From: DATNBT01 sp964579765 | Lineage (GTDB): Bacteria > Acidobacteriota > Vicinamibacteria > Vicinamibacterales > CAVVIG01 | Direction of reading: 5' to 3' | DNA: 29,590 nt | Assembly: GCA_964579765.1 (NCBI GenBank) | Contig: CAZOIK010000105.1 | Span: 1-29,590 of the forward strand | Shown here: piece by piece, positions 1 through 7,211 of the stretch | Position numbering within the stretch: position 1 is the first letter of the stretch | How the letters are laid out: each line of letters starts with the position of its first letter | Notes under the pieces: model-generated | Database searches by the model: none | Told to the model about the DNA's origin: nothing | Seen by the model: only the letters and a program-made list of their open reading frames with translations | Made by a program: the position numbers and the translations under genes

Positions 1-1
1 C

Positions 2-1402
2 ATGTGGGTCAGCACGAAGACGGGACTCACTCGAATTTCAGGTGGCCGTCTCACGACGGTCACCGAGCGCAACGGGCTTCCAGGCAACCTCGTGCCGTCT
101 CTCGTGCAGGACCGCCACGGCGACTTGTGGATTGGGGTCGATGCCGGCGCCTCGCTCGTTCGAATTGACAAACGCGAAATCGACAAAGTCGCTATCAATC
201 CGTCCCGCCAGGTGGCGTTCACGCTCTATGACGAGTCCGACGGGCTCAAAGGGCCACTTCTACGTCTGAGCCGGCCGACGGCTGTGGCGACTCCGGACGG
301 CTCGCTCTGGTTCGCGTCGGGCGACAGCGTCGCGGTCATTGATCCGGATGCCCCTATCCCGTCCCATACGGAGGCGGTGCCGCGCATTGACAGAATTGTC
401 GTGGACGGCAAAGACGTGGTTCCATCGGGGCACGAGCTGGTCTCCGGCGGCATCCAGAGCCTCGAGATCGACTACGCGGCCTTGAACCTGTCGTCGGCAT
501 CGAAGCTGCGGTTCAGCTACATCCTGCAGGGCTTCGACAGGTCGTGGGTAGAGGCGGGCTCGCGTCGCCAGGTGTCGTATACAAATCTCAGCCCCGGGAC
601 CTATCGCTTCCGCGTTCGCGTCGACAGCGCCGGTCCGGCGGCGCCGGAAGCGTCGTGGGCCTTCTCAATTCCCCCTCCGTTCTACAGGACGTATTGGTTC
701 TACGCGTTGACGGGCCTGGCCTTTGCCGGAGCGTTCTCGCTGCTGTGGTGGCTCAGACTGCGATCGGTCCGCAACGAATACGCGCTCGTGATTGCGGAGC
801 GCGCCAGAGTCAGCCGGGATATTCACGACACGCTCCTGCAGAGTCTGGGCGCCTTCAGCCTGCAGCTTGAGATCATCGCGCGCCAGCTGGATCCCTCTCA
901 AGACGTCGCGCGCGACACCCTTCGACATGTTCGCGTGCAAATCGGCGAATGTCTGGCGGACGCTCGTCGCGCGATTTGGCAGTTGCGGTCGCCGCGCGTC
1001 GCGGCCCAGGATCTCGCGGACGCACTCACGGAGATGGCGCACAACAATTTCCTCGCGAGCGCCGCTCATATAGAGGTACTGGTGCACGGCCGCGCTCGGC
1101 GCTGCTCGCCCCAGGTGGAGGAACAGCTGTTGCGAATCGCCCAGGAGGCGATTACCAACGCCATCCAGCACGGGCGCGCTGACGAAATCGACGTCGCACT
1201 TGAATACAGCCGCCGGAGCGTGTCGCTGAGCGTGTCCGACAACGGCTGCGGATTCATCATGGCGTCGGACACCACGATCTCGCGGGAACATTTCGGCCTG
1301 AAGAACATGCAAGAACGAGCCGCCACGGTCCGCGGCACGTTGACAATCACCAGTACTCAAGGAGACGGCACGATTGTGAAGGCAGTCGTCCCGTACAAAT
1401 GA
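2..1402 (+). CDS. Sensor histidine kinase with propeller and Y_Y_Y sensor region (5' truncated)
   Basis: Membrane sensor kinase of the propeller/Y_Y_Y type, partnered with the NarL-type regulator that follows. The reading frame is open at the window edge, and the first visible residues already lie inside a Reg_prop-type propeller blade (DLWIGVD at fragment residues 41-47), so the true start is upstream. In order come propeller repeats (about 1-115), a Y_Y_Y immunoglobulin-like domain (about 155-225), one transmembrane helix (about 229-252), a HisKA_3 dimerisation domain with phosphoacceptor His275 in SRDIHDTLLQ, an N-box (IAQEAITNAIQH, 379-390), a G-box (DNGCGF, 413-418) and a C-terminal GLKNMQERA. 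All kinase motifs look intact. The stop codon overlaps the next start as ATGA, indicating translational coupling. Family knowledge: such kinases in Acidobacteria and Bacteroidetes often sense extracellular polymers. The ligand here is unknown. Confidence 0.93.
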   Translation: MWVSTKTGLTRISGGRLTTVTERNGLPGNLVPSLVQDRHGDLWIGVDAGASLVRIDKREIDKVAINPSRQVAFTLYDESDGLKGPLLRLSRPTAVATPDGSLWFASGDSVAVIDPDAPIPSHTEAVPRIDRIVVDGKDVVPSGHELVSGGIQSLEIDYAALNLSSASKLRFSYILQGFDRSWVEAGSRRQVSYTNLSPGTYRFRVRVDSAGPAAPEASWAFSIPPPFYRTYWFYALTGLAFAGAFSLLWWLRLRSVRNEYALVIAERARVSRDIHDTLLQSLGAFSLQLEIIARQLDPSQDVARDTLRHVRVQIGECLADARRAIWQLRSPRVAAQDLADALTEMAHNNFLASAAHIEVLVHGRARRCSPQVEEQLLRIAQEAITNAIQHGRADEIDVALEYSRRSVSLSVSDNGCGFIMASDTTISREHFGLKNMQERAATVRGTLTITSTQGDGTIVKAVVPYK

Positions 1403-2049
1403 GCGTGCCCACGCCTCCCACCGGCTTGATCCGCGTGCTCTGCATTGACGACCACCGCCTGATGCGAGAAGGGATCGTCCGCATCATGAGCATGGATCCC
1501 CACGTGAGTGTCGTCGCTGAAGGCGCAACGGGCGAAGAGGCAATCGAGCTCTTCCTGAAATTCCGCCCGGACATCACGCTGATGGATCTCGAACTCCGGG
1601 CCGGGATGGACGGCTTACAGGCCATTCGCGCGATTCGCGAGATCGATTCCAACGCCCGAATCGTCGTGCTCACGATGTACGAAGGCGACGAAAACATCTA
1701 CCGGGCAATTCAGGCCGGCGCAGCCGGGTATCTCGTCAAAGACTCCGTGCCCGAGGATCTCATCAGCGTCATTCGCGAGGTGCATGCCGGACGTCGATCG
1801 CTCCCGCCCGTCGTCGAAGCCAAGCTCGAAGCTCGCTCCGGACAACCAAGCCTGACCACGCGAGAGACAGAGGTTCTGGAGCTCGTCGCTAAGGGCATGC
1901 GTAACAAGGAAATCGCCGCGGCCCTTCAGATCACGGAAGAAACAACGCGTGCGCACATCAAGACGATCTATTTGAAATTGAACGTGCACGATCGCACTGC
2001 CGCGCTGACCGAGGCGCTTCGGCGAGGGATCGTCCACGTGCGCCGTTGA
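1399..2049 (+). CDS. NarL/FixJ-family response regulator
   Basis: DNA-binding response regulator of 216 aa, the cognate partner of the upstream HisKA_3 kinase. The receiver domain (about 11-128) has the acidic pair Asp17-Asp18, phosphoacceptor Asp63 in LMDLEL, and the conserved Lys114 in YLVKDS. A GerE/LuxR-type helix-turn-helix spans about 151-212, with the hallmark TTRETEVLELVAKGMRNKEI and a recognition-helix region ending HIKTIYLKLNVHDRTAA. Length and architecture are standard for the family. The start ATG overlaps the kinase stop (ATGA), so I take this start even though it leaves a short proline-rich leader of about 10 residues. Regulated targets cannot be seen from the window. Confidence 0.95.
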   Translation: MSVPTPPTGLIRVLCIDDHRLMREGIVRIMSMDPHVSVVAEGATGEEAIELFLKFRPDITLMDLELRAGMDGLQAIRAIREIDSNARIVVLTMYEGDENIYRAIQAGAAGYLVKDSVPEDLISVIREVHAGRRSLPPVVEAKLEARSGQPSLTTRETEVLELVAKGMRNKEIAAALQITEETTRAHIKTIYLKLNVHDRTAALTEALRRGIVHVRR

Positions 2050-2050
2050 T

Positions 2051-2070
2051 ACGGGTGCCGGCACACCCGT
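2051..2070. terminator. Hairpin between convergent genes, possible terminator
   Basis: A perfect 7-bp inverted repeat, ACGGGTG and CACCCGT, around a 6-nt loop begins one base after the response-regulator stop. A second pairing through GTGCCGGCAC is also possible. No T-run follows, so intrinsic termination is unproven. It could be a generic stem-loop at the end of the transcript. The rest of the gap to 2117 shows no gene. Confidence 0.35.
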
Positions 2071-2117
2071 GTCGGTCGGTCTCCAAGCTGCCGATCGCAA
2101 AAGCCTCGTAGACGGCG

Positions 2118-2621
2118 TCACATCCCCATCGTGTCGTCGGCAGACGGGCCGTACGTGCCGGGTATCGGCGTACCGGTCAACCGCAGGTAGACGCCCAACT
2201 GCGCGCGGTGATGCACGATGTGATTCAGAAACATCTGGCGGTACGCGAGAAATCGCGTGCCGTCGAAGAGCGTCTTCCCTTGGTACGAAAGCTTCCACGG
2301 ATCGGTCCACGCGCGATCCGATGTCTTTGGCAGCGCTTCCCGAACCTTCGCCGCGCCGTCATCGAGTAAGCGACAAAGCTGCGCAGGCGACTCGAACGGC
2401 GCGGGCGTGTAGCTGCCGTCGGAAAAGTCCACGCCCGATTGCGTGAGGACGCTGAGTCCGAAGCCGGCGAGCTCGGCCACGTGCGGGGCCAGCCGGGCCA
2501 GCGTCATCGACTTCGGGTGCGGCGCGAAGTCGCCCTTGTCCGCCGGCACGCGCTCGAGCAAAGCGCGCGTCTTCTTCATTTCTTCGTCGAATTCAGTCAG
2601 GAGCAACTCGCTCATCGCCAT
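2118..2621 (-). CDS. DinB-like (DinB_2 / YfiT superfamily) protein
   Basis: A 167-aa protein of the DinB four-helix-bundle superfamily, whose members are often metal-dependent thiol transferases or hydrolases of unknown substrate. The fold signature is visible: an N-terminal helix FDEEMKKTRALLERVP, a first histidine in LAPHVAEL (His47), and a C-terminal NHIVHHRAQLGVYLRL carrying His134 and His138, which together would form the usual three-histidine metal site. The ending IPGTYGPSADD is also typical of the family. Two ATGs (residues 1 and 3) lie behind GAGGA, and the second has the better spacing, so the start may be 2615. It is convergent with the response regulator and divergent from the cytochrome. 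No specific function can be assigned. Confidence 0.88.
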   Translation of the reverse strand: MAMSELLLTEFDEEMKKTRALLERVPADKGDFAPHPKSMTLARLAPHVAELAGFGLSVLTQSGVDFSDGSYTPAPFESPAQLCRLLDDGAAKVREALPKTSDRAWTDPWKLSYQGKTLFDGTRFLAYRQMFLNHIVHHRAQLGVYLRLTGTPIPGTYGPSADDTMGM

Positions 2622-2673
2622 ATGTCCTCGCAGTGACGGAGACTATACCGTCGAAATGCTCTAATCTACGCCG

Positions 2674-3204
2674 ATGCGCACAACTGTACTGACTGTCTCG
2701 CTGATGTTCGCCGCGTCCGGACTGTCAATCGCGGCGCAATCGCCGTCGCCGGCTGCGACACAAATCGTGTACGCGAACCTCAATCAACTGATGCGCGGCG
2801 TGCTGTATCCCGCCGCCAACGTGGTGTTCTTCGCGCAAGCGGACAATCCCGCCGACGTGAAGCCGGTCCCCGGTCAGGATCCGTCGATGGCGACCGACCC
2901 GCTCACGAGCACCTTCGGCGGATGGCAGGCGGTCGAGAACGCGGCGCTGGCGCTCACCGAGTCCACGAACCTGTTGCTCGTCCCAGGCCGCGTGTGCTCG
3001 AACGGCGCGCCCGCGCCGATCACGGACCCGGCGTGGACGACGTTCGTGCAGGAAGTGCGTGACGCCGGGCTGCAGGCATACAAAGCCGCGCAGGCCAAAG
3101 ACCAGGAGAAGCTGATCGCGATCAGCGAAACGCTGAGCGCGTCGTGCGCGCACTGCCACCGCAAGTGGCGCGACCGCAGGCCGCCCGCGAACCGCTGCAA
3201 GTAG
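2674..3204 (+). CDS. Secreted cytochrome c, class-II-like, C-terminal haem site
   Basis: A 176-aa exported protein with an N-terminal signal peptide (residues 1-21, ending SIAAQ) and a single haem-attachment motif SCAHCHRKW (Cys158, Cys161, His162) near the C-terminus. The haem site at the end of a helix-rich chain is the arrangement of class II cytochromes c (cytochrome c' type). The helical stretch AYKAAQAKDQEKLIAIS just before the motif fits the fourth helix of that fold. It probably acts as a periplasmic electron carrier or haem sensor. It stands alone between divergent DinB and convergent SDR genes, so no partner is apparent. The protein is otherwise a common uncharacterised family in Acidobacteria. 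Confidence 0.85.
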   Translation: MRTTVLTVSLMFAASGLSIAAQSPSPAATQIVYANLNQLMRGVLYPAANVVFFAQADNPADVKPVPGQDPSMATDPLTSTFGGWQAVENAALALTESTNLLLVPGRVCSNGAPAPITDPAWTTFVQEVRDAGLQAYKAAQAKDQEKLIAISETLSASCAHCHRKWRDRRPPANRCK

Positions 3205-3220
3205 AAGGGCGACCGAAGAA

Positions 3221-4213
3221 CTACCGCGAGAGATTGTAGGCGGCGACGGCACCGCCGACGGCGATCGCGACCGACGCGATGAGCCGCCGGTGCATGTTCG
3301 CCCACAGCTGCCAGCTGTGCGATCGCGCCTGGGCGTCGAAGCGTCCGTGCGCGCCGTGGTCGCGCTCGACGGGCGCCCAGAAGTTGTCCTCGCGACGCGT
3401 CGCTTCCGGCCCTTCCAGCGCGCCGTCCCACGCGCTGTCGGCGATGTAGTGATCCAGCAGGCTCGAGTTGAGCCGCTCGGCGACAACGCTTTCAACGGTC
3501 GGCCAGCCGACGAGCACTTCCTTCCGATCGTGCTCCGACGCGAAGACGATGGCCTCCGCGGCCACTTCGGGCTGGTAGATCGGACCGACCGGACGAACCT
3601 CGTGGCCAGTCTTGTTGCGCGTCCAGTCGAACTGCGGCGTGTTGACCCCCGGCAGACTCACCATCGACACGCGCACGCGGCTCTTGCTGTGGATGAGTTC
3701 CGTGCGCAGGCTCTCGACGAACCCGTAGAGCCCGTGCTTGGCGGCGCAATACGCGCTCTGCAGCGGAATCGATCTGTGCGCGAGCGCGCTGCCGACATGG
3801 ACGATCGCGCCGTGGTTGCGTGCGCGCATCCGCGCGAGCGCCGCCATCGTGCCATATACCTGCCCGAGCAGCGTGACCTCGACGATGTGTCTGAACTCAT
3901 CGGGCGTCATCTGCCAGACGGCCGCATACTCGCTGACCATCGCGTTGTTCACCCACACGTCGATCGGCCCGAGCTCGCGCTCGATGCGCTCGGCCGCGGT
4001 CTCGACCGCAGCATGATCCGACACGTCGGCGACGATGGTCAGGGCCGTGACGCCGCAGTCCGCGGCTTCCTGCGCCGCGCCCGCAAGTCCGGGCGCGCCT
4101 CGTGCGATGAGCGCCAGCTTCGCGCCTCGCCTGGCAAACGCTCGAGTTGTCGCTCGGCCCACGCCGGCCGAGGCTCCGGTAATCACAACGACTTTCGTCC
4201 GCCTGCTGCCCAT
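3221..4213 (-). CDS. Short-chain dehydrogenase/reductase with C-terminal membrane helix
   Basis: NAD(P)-dependent oxidoreductase of the classical SDR fold, 330 aa. The cofactor motif TGASAGVG lies at residues 12-19, the NNA motif at 89-91 (with Met instead of the usual Gly after it), and the catalytic Ser142, Tyr155 and Lys159 (YCAAK) are all present. Beyond the about 250-residue catalytic domain there is an extension containing PVERDHGAHGRFD. It ends in a hydrophobic segment (about 310-326, LIASVAIAVGGAVAAYN) that could anchor the enzyme to the membrane. The substrate is unknown; a hydrophobic one would fit the anchor. It is the last of three minus-strand genes after the PPC protein (58-nt gap) and the DHCR24-like oxidoreductase, so it may be a tailoring enzyme of the isoprenoid block. 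Confidence 0.92.
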   Translation of the reverse strand: MGSRRTKVVVITGASAGVGRATTRAFARRGAKLALIARGAPGLAGAAQEAADCGVTALTIVADVSDHAAVETAAERIERELGPIDVWVNNAMVSEYAAVWQMTPDEFRHIVEVTLLGQVYGTMAALARMRARNHGAIVHVGSALAHRSIPLQSAYCAAKHGLYGFVESLRTELIHSKSRVRVSMVSLPGVNTPQFDWTRNKTGHEVRPVGPIYQPEVAAEAIVFASEHDRKEVLVGWPTVESVVAERLNSSLLDHYIADSAWDGALEGPEATRREDNFWAPVERDHGAHGRFDAQARSHSWQLWANMHRRLIASVAIAVGGAVAAYNLSR

Positions 4214-4271
4214 GCCTCACTCGAGATGCAATCGACGAACCGCGTCCGCACTCGGCCAACGGTTGAGCCGG

Positions 4272-4715
4272 CTATTGCTGTGACAGATCGATGAGGGCGA
4301 GCCCGGTCTCGCTGTCGTGCACGCGGCACAGCGGCGCGGGCATTTCCGTGACAATCATCTCGAGCGTCGGCCAGACGCGGCCGTCGAGGAAGTGTCCGCC
4401 ATGCGCCGTTCCGTCCGCTTTGCCGACGACCACGTGCGCGTGGAGCTTGAGTCCGCTGCCGGCGCGCGCGAGGTTGCCGGCGAACGAGAGCACTTCGACC
4501 TGCTCGCGAATGGGAATCCGCTGATACTCGCGTGTCTCTCGATCGAAGTAGCCGAGCGTGACGCCGTCGAACGCCCCGATTGCGGAAATCGACGCGCCGA
4601 TGAGCTTCTCGCGCTCGGCAAATTGCAGCAGCATCCGCTGGACGCCGTCGTTCTTGTCGAACACGAGGACGAACGTTTTCATCGCGCCGCGTCCGTCGAG
4701 CACTCCGGATTTCAC
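4272..4715 (-). CDS. Stand-alone PPC/DUF296 domain protein
   Basis: A small cytosolic protein (147 aa) consisting of one PPC (DUF296) domain, the fold found alone in bacteria and fused to AT-hooks in plants. Family features are clear: FVLVFDKNDGV, then GAFDGVTLGYFDRETREY, SFAGNLA, the histidine-rich LHAHVVVGKADGTAHGGHF (a likely metal site) and PTLEMIVTE. I choose the GTG at 4715 over the ATG at 4682 for two reasons. It has a strong AGGAG eight bases upstream, and the extra residues VKSGVLDGRGAMK correspond to the strand that normally begins this domain. The biochemical role of bacterial PPC proteins is not established. It sits between the DHCR24-like and SDR genes. Confidence 0.88.
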   Translation of the reverse strand: MKSGVLDGRGAMKTFVLVFDKNDGVQRMLLQFAEREKLIGASISAIGAFDGVTLGYFDRETREYQRIPIREQVEVLSFAGNLARAGSGLKLHAHVVVGKADGTAHGGHFLDGRVWPTLEMIVTEMPAPLCRVHDSETGLALIDLSQQ

Positions 4716-4723
4716 AGGCAGTT

Positions 4724-4728
4724 CTCCT
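4724..4728 (-). promoter_or_regulatory. Shine-Dalgarno for the PPC protein, decides GTG start
   Basis: AGGAG on the minus strand lies 8 nt before the GTG at 4715-4713. No comparable site precedes the internal ATG at 4682, so this site supports the longer protein. Confidence 0.6.
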
Positions 4729-4764
4729 GCTGATCCAAGCCGCCTGCCAACGTCCACATGTCGT

Positions 4765-4781
4765 GCGGACCTCAGGTCCGC
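4765..4781. repeat. Perfect palindrome GCGGACC-TCA-GGTCCGC, REP-like
   Basis: A 7-bp perfect stem with a 3-nt loop in the 112-nt gap between the DHCR24-like and PPC genes. A second, imperfect palindrome, GCCGGCCTGAGGGCCTGC, follows at about 4804-4821. The pattern (GC-rich arms around a TCA or TGA centre) recalls the small intergenic palindromes common in Acidobacteria, and a similar element occurs at 28272-28292. It may also act as a transcript-end stem-loop. No T-run follows on either strand. Confidence 0.5.
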
Positions 4782-4827
4782 CTCCACGCTCGTCCGCCCC
4801 ACAAGCCGGCCTGAGGGCCTGCAGGCA

Positions 4828-6306
4828 CTAGATTTGGCGGCGCCAGACGATCTTCGACAGCGCCACCACTGCCATGAGCGGATAGACGATCGGTTTGAGA
4901 TACCAGCGGCGGCCGAACGATCGCCGCAGCCGCCACAGCGGGATCTTGGGCTCGCCCTCGTGCGACACGTCAACCCAGACGACCTTGTCGAAGATGTGCA
5001 GGAACGCGGCGTCGGCTCCGACGGCCGCGCGGGCGCGATCGTAGTTCGCGAAGCGCGACGGATTGCCCGCGCGAAGCTCGTCCACGCTCAAGTACGATCG
5101 GCCCCATAGCGACGGCGCGTCCGCCATCCGCTGCAGCGCACGCAGATCGCGGACGTGCCGGAAGCCGGCGGCCATCGGCTCGCCGTACAGCCCGATGTCC
5201 ACGTAGTGTGTCGTGCCGACGGACGCCACGAACGCCTCGGGCAAACGCACGGCGCAGTTCCAGATCGGGTAGACGCGGAGCTGCCGCTCCGTCCACGCGA
5301 CGCACTCGCCGAGCCGCTCCAGCGTCACGCCCATGTCCTGATTGATCACACAGCGCTGGTGCTCGCTCACCGACAATCCGTCGTCTGCGGGCGCAAATCC
5401 GCGTGCGTCGTAGGCGGCAGAAAACGCCTTGTCAAGTTGCTGGCGCCCCCACGCGGTCTCGGTCAGCAGCGGGAAGTCGGTATGACACTCAAGCATCCAC
5501 CACAGGCCTCGCTCCGAGCGTGAGAAGTACGCCGCCGTCTCGACGACGTCGAAGGCGCGCTCGCGCCGAGCGGCGGCGCGGACACATTGATAGAAGTACG
5601 GCTCGCCAGATTGATCGGGACGGATCGTCGGGGAGTCCGCGTCCACGAACTCGCCGGTGATGAGCACGTGATGCGACGGGCCGAAGATCACGCCTTCGTG
5701 AAACGCGCAGGTACCCAGCGTCTCGCGGAACGCGGCGAGATACTCGGCGCGCGCCCGAAAGGCGCGATACGAAAGCCTGACGAACGGCCGCGCCGGCACG
5801 AGCCGGATCGCGGCGGCGGTGACGATCCCGAGCGTGCCGAGCGATTCCCTCAGCGCCTCGAAGAGCTCTGCATCTCCCGTCGCAGACACGTGTCTGATCG
5901 AGCCGTCCGCGATCACGAGCTCCACGGACTCGAGCGTGTGCGTGAAGACGCCGTGGCGGTGACTCGACGACTGAATGCCTTCGCCGTTGAGGAGCCCCGA
6001 CACCGTGAACTTCCTGAACTCCGGCACCACTGCCGGCACGAGGCCGTGCGCCAGCGTCGCCCGCACCAGTTCCCCCATCGTCACCTGTCCTTCGACCGTG
6101 GCGAGACCGCGCTCCGCGTCGATCGACAACACATGATCGAGCGCGCTCACGTCAACGAGGTGGCTGCGGTTTCTGTACGACCGATCGCGGATGCTGTGTG
6201 TGGGCGTGGCCTTGCGCACCGACACGGTCGTGCCCGGGGGACGAGCCGCCATCGCCTCGGCTACCGCGCGAACTCTCACCTCGTGCGCATCGGTGATGGT
6301 CGTCAT
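4828..6306 (-). CDS. FAD-linked oxidoreductase, DHCR24/DIMINUTO-like
   Basis: FAD-binding (PCMH/FAD_binding_4) oxidoreductase of about 492 aa. Its overall order resembles eukaryotic delta24-sterol reductase: an N-terminal RKATPTHSIRDRSYR-type stretch, the FAD domain with DVSALDHVLSIDAERGLATV and GVFTHTLESVELVIADGS, then SLGTLGIVTAAAIRLVPA. A long substrate domain follows, with a hydrophobic C-terminus (YLKPIVYPLMAVVALSKIVW) that could touch the membrane. Known relatives reduce or oxidise lipophilic C=C bonds with FAD. The bacterial substrate is unknown, and a prenyl chain is an inference from the neighbours. The start at 6306 has GAGAG nine bases upstream; ATGs at 6315 and 6330 are in frame and possible. 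It is divergent from the FkbM methyltransferase, with only 32 nt between the two starts. Confidence 0.88.
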   Translation of the reverse strand: MTTITDAHEVRVRAVAEAMAARPPGTTVSVRKATPTHSIRDRSYRNRSHLVDVSALDHVLSIDAERGLATVEGQVTMGELVRATLAHGLVPAVVPEFRKFTVSGLLNGEGIQSSSHRHGVFTHTLESVELVIADGSIRHVSATGDAELFEALRESLGTLGIVTAAAIRLVPARPFVRLSYRAFRARAEYLAAFRETLGTCAFHEGVIFGPSHHVLITGEFVDADSPTIRPDQSGEPYFYQCVRAAARRERAFDVVETAAYFSRSERGLWWMLECHTDFPLLTETAWGRQQLDKAFSAAYDARGFAPADDGLSVSEHQRCVINQDMGVTLERLGECVAWTERQLRVYPIWNCAVRLPEAFVASVGTTHYVDIGLYGEPMAAGFRHVRDLRALQRMADAPSLWGRSYLSVDELRAGNPSRFANYDRARAAVGADAAFLHIFDKVVWVDVSHEGEPKIPLWRLRRSFGRRWYLKPIVYPLMAVVALSKIVWRRQI

Positions 6307-6338
6307 GTTCGTCATCTCTCGCGGTACCATGGGCCGCG

Positions 6339-7211
6339 ATGCGGAGCTTCCGGCTTCCGGACGGCCTCGAGGTGTTCGCGCCGAGCGCGCTCGAGGCCGC
6401 CGTTCTCTACCGCGAGATCGTCGCCGAACGCACGTACGAGCGCCACGGTATCACCGTCGGTCCTGGCGCTGTCGTCTTCGACGTCGGCGCGAATATCGGT
6501 CTCTTCTCGATCCATCTGGCCCGCACCTCACCAGGTGTCAACCTCTACGCTTTCGAGCCGATTCCGCCGATTTTCGAGATGCTTACGCGCAACCTCGCGC
6601 GGCACGCACCGGAGGCCCGCGCCTTCAATGTCGCGCTCGCCGACCGCGACGGTGAGGCCGCATTCGAGTTCGATCCCTCGCTCACGATGAACGCGACGAT
6701 GAGCCGGGCGGCGATGGACGGTTCGGCCGACCGGAGCGCGCCGGTGGCGGCGTGGGCGGCGGCCGTCGTCGCCGACTGGCATCGCGTGTCGCCGTCGCCG
6801 ATGAAAGCGATGCTCGGCGCCGCGCTCGATCGCCCGCTTACGCGCGTGGCCGCGCTCACGGCGCTTGCGCCCGTCGCGGTGCTGCTCGGGCTCCGCTCGC
6901 GCCTCACCCGTCAACGTCATACCTGCCGGCTGGAGACGCTGCCGTCCGCGATGCGCGCGGCGAACGTGGACGCCATTGATTTGTTGAAGATCGACGTCGA
7001 AGGCGCGGAGGAGGCGGTCCTTGCCGGCATCGACGTGCAGGCCTGGAATCGCATCCAACAGCTGGTCGTCGAAGTACACGACCATGACGGCCGACTCGCG
7101 CGGCTTCGCGCGATGCTCGAGCGCCGCGGGTACCGCACCGCAACGGCCCGCGAAGACTGGGCGCTCCACACGCTGCTTGGCATCTTCACGCTCTACGCCA
7201 CGCGCGCCTGA
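6339..7211 (+). CDS. FkbM-family SAM-dependent methyltransferase
   Basis: Predicted O-methyltransferase, 290 aa. SAM motif I FDVGANIGLFS is at residues 47-57, the acidic motif YAFEP at 70-74, and the family motif LLKIDVEGAE at 215-224, followed by VVEVHDHDGRL. Between about 125 and 195 is a helical, partly hydrophobic insert. From memory, an insert here and the ending TLYATRA are typical of the FkbM subgroup found as tailoring domains in PKS/NRPS clusters rather than of short sugar methyltransferases. It is the only plus-strand gene inside the isoprenoid block. It starts 32 nt from the divergent DHCR24-like gene, and its 3' end overlaps the convergent glycosyltransferase gene by 19 bp. The likely role is O-methylation of a hydroxyl on the product or its sugar; the substrate is not shown by the sequence. 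Confidence 0.92.
   Translation: MRSFRLPDGLEVFAPSALEAAVLYREIVAERTYERHGITVGPGAVVFDVGANIGLFSIHLARTSPGVNLYAFEPIPPIFEMLTRNLARHAPEARAFNVALADRDGEAAFEFDPSLTMNATMSRAAMDGSADRSAPVAAWAAAVVADWHRVSPSPMKAMLGAALDRPLTRVAALTALAPVAVLLGLRSRLTRQRHTCRLETLPSAMRAANVDAIDLLKIDVEGAEEAVLAGIDVQAWNRIQQLVVEVHDHDGRLARLRAMLERRGYRTATAREDWALHTLLGIFTLYATRA

Noticed and set aside
3290..4294. A 334-codon plus-strand frame antisense to the SDR gene
   Set aside because: The SDR has all catalytic residues; the antisense frame shows shadow composition only.
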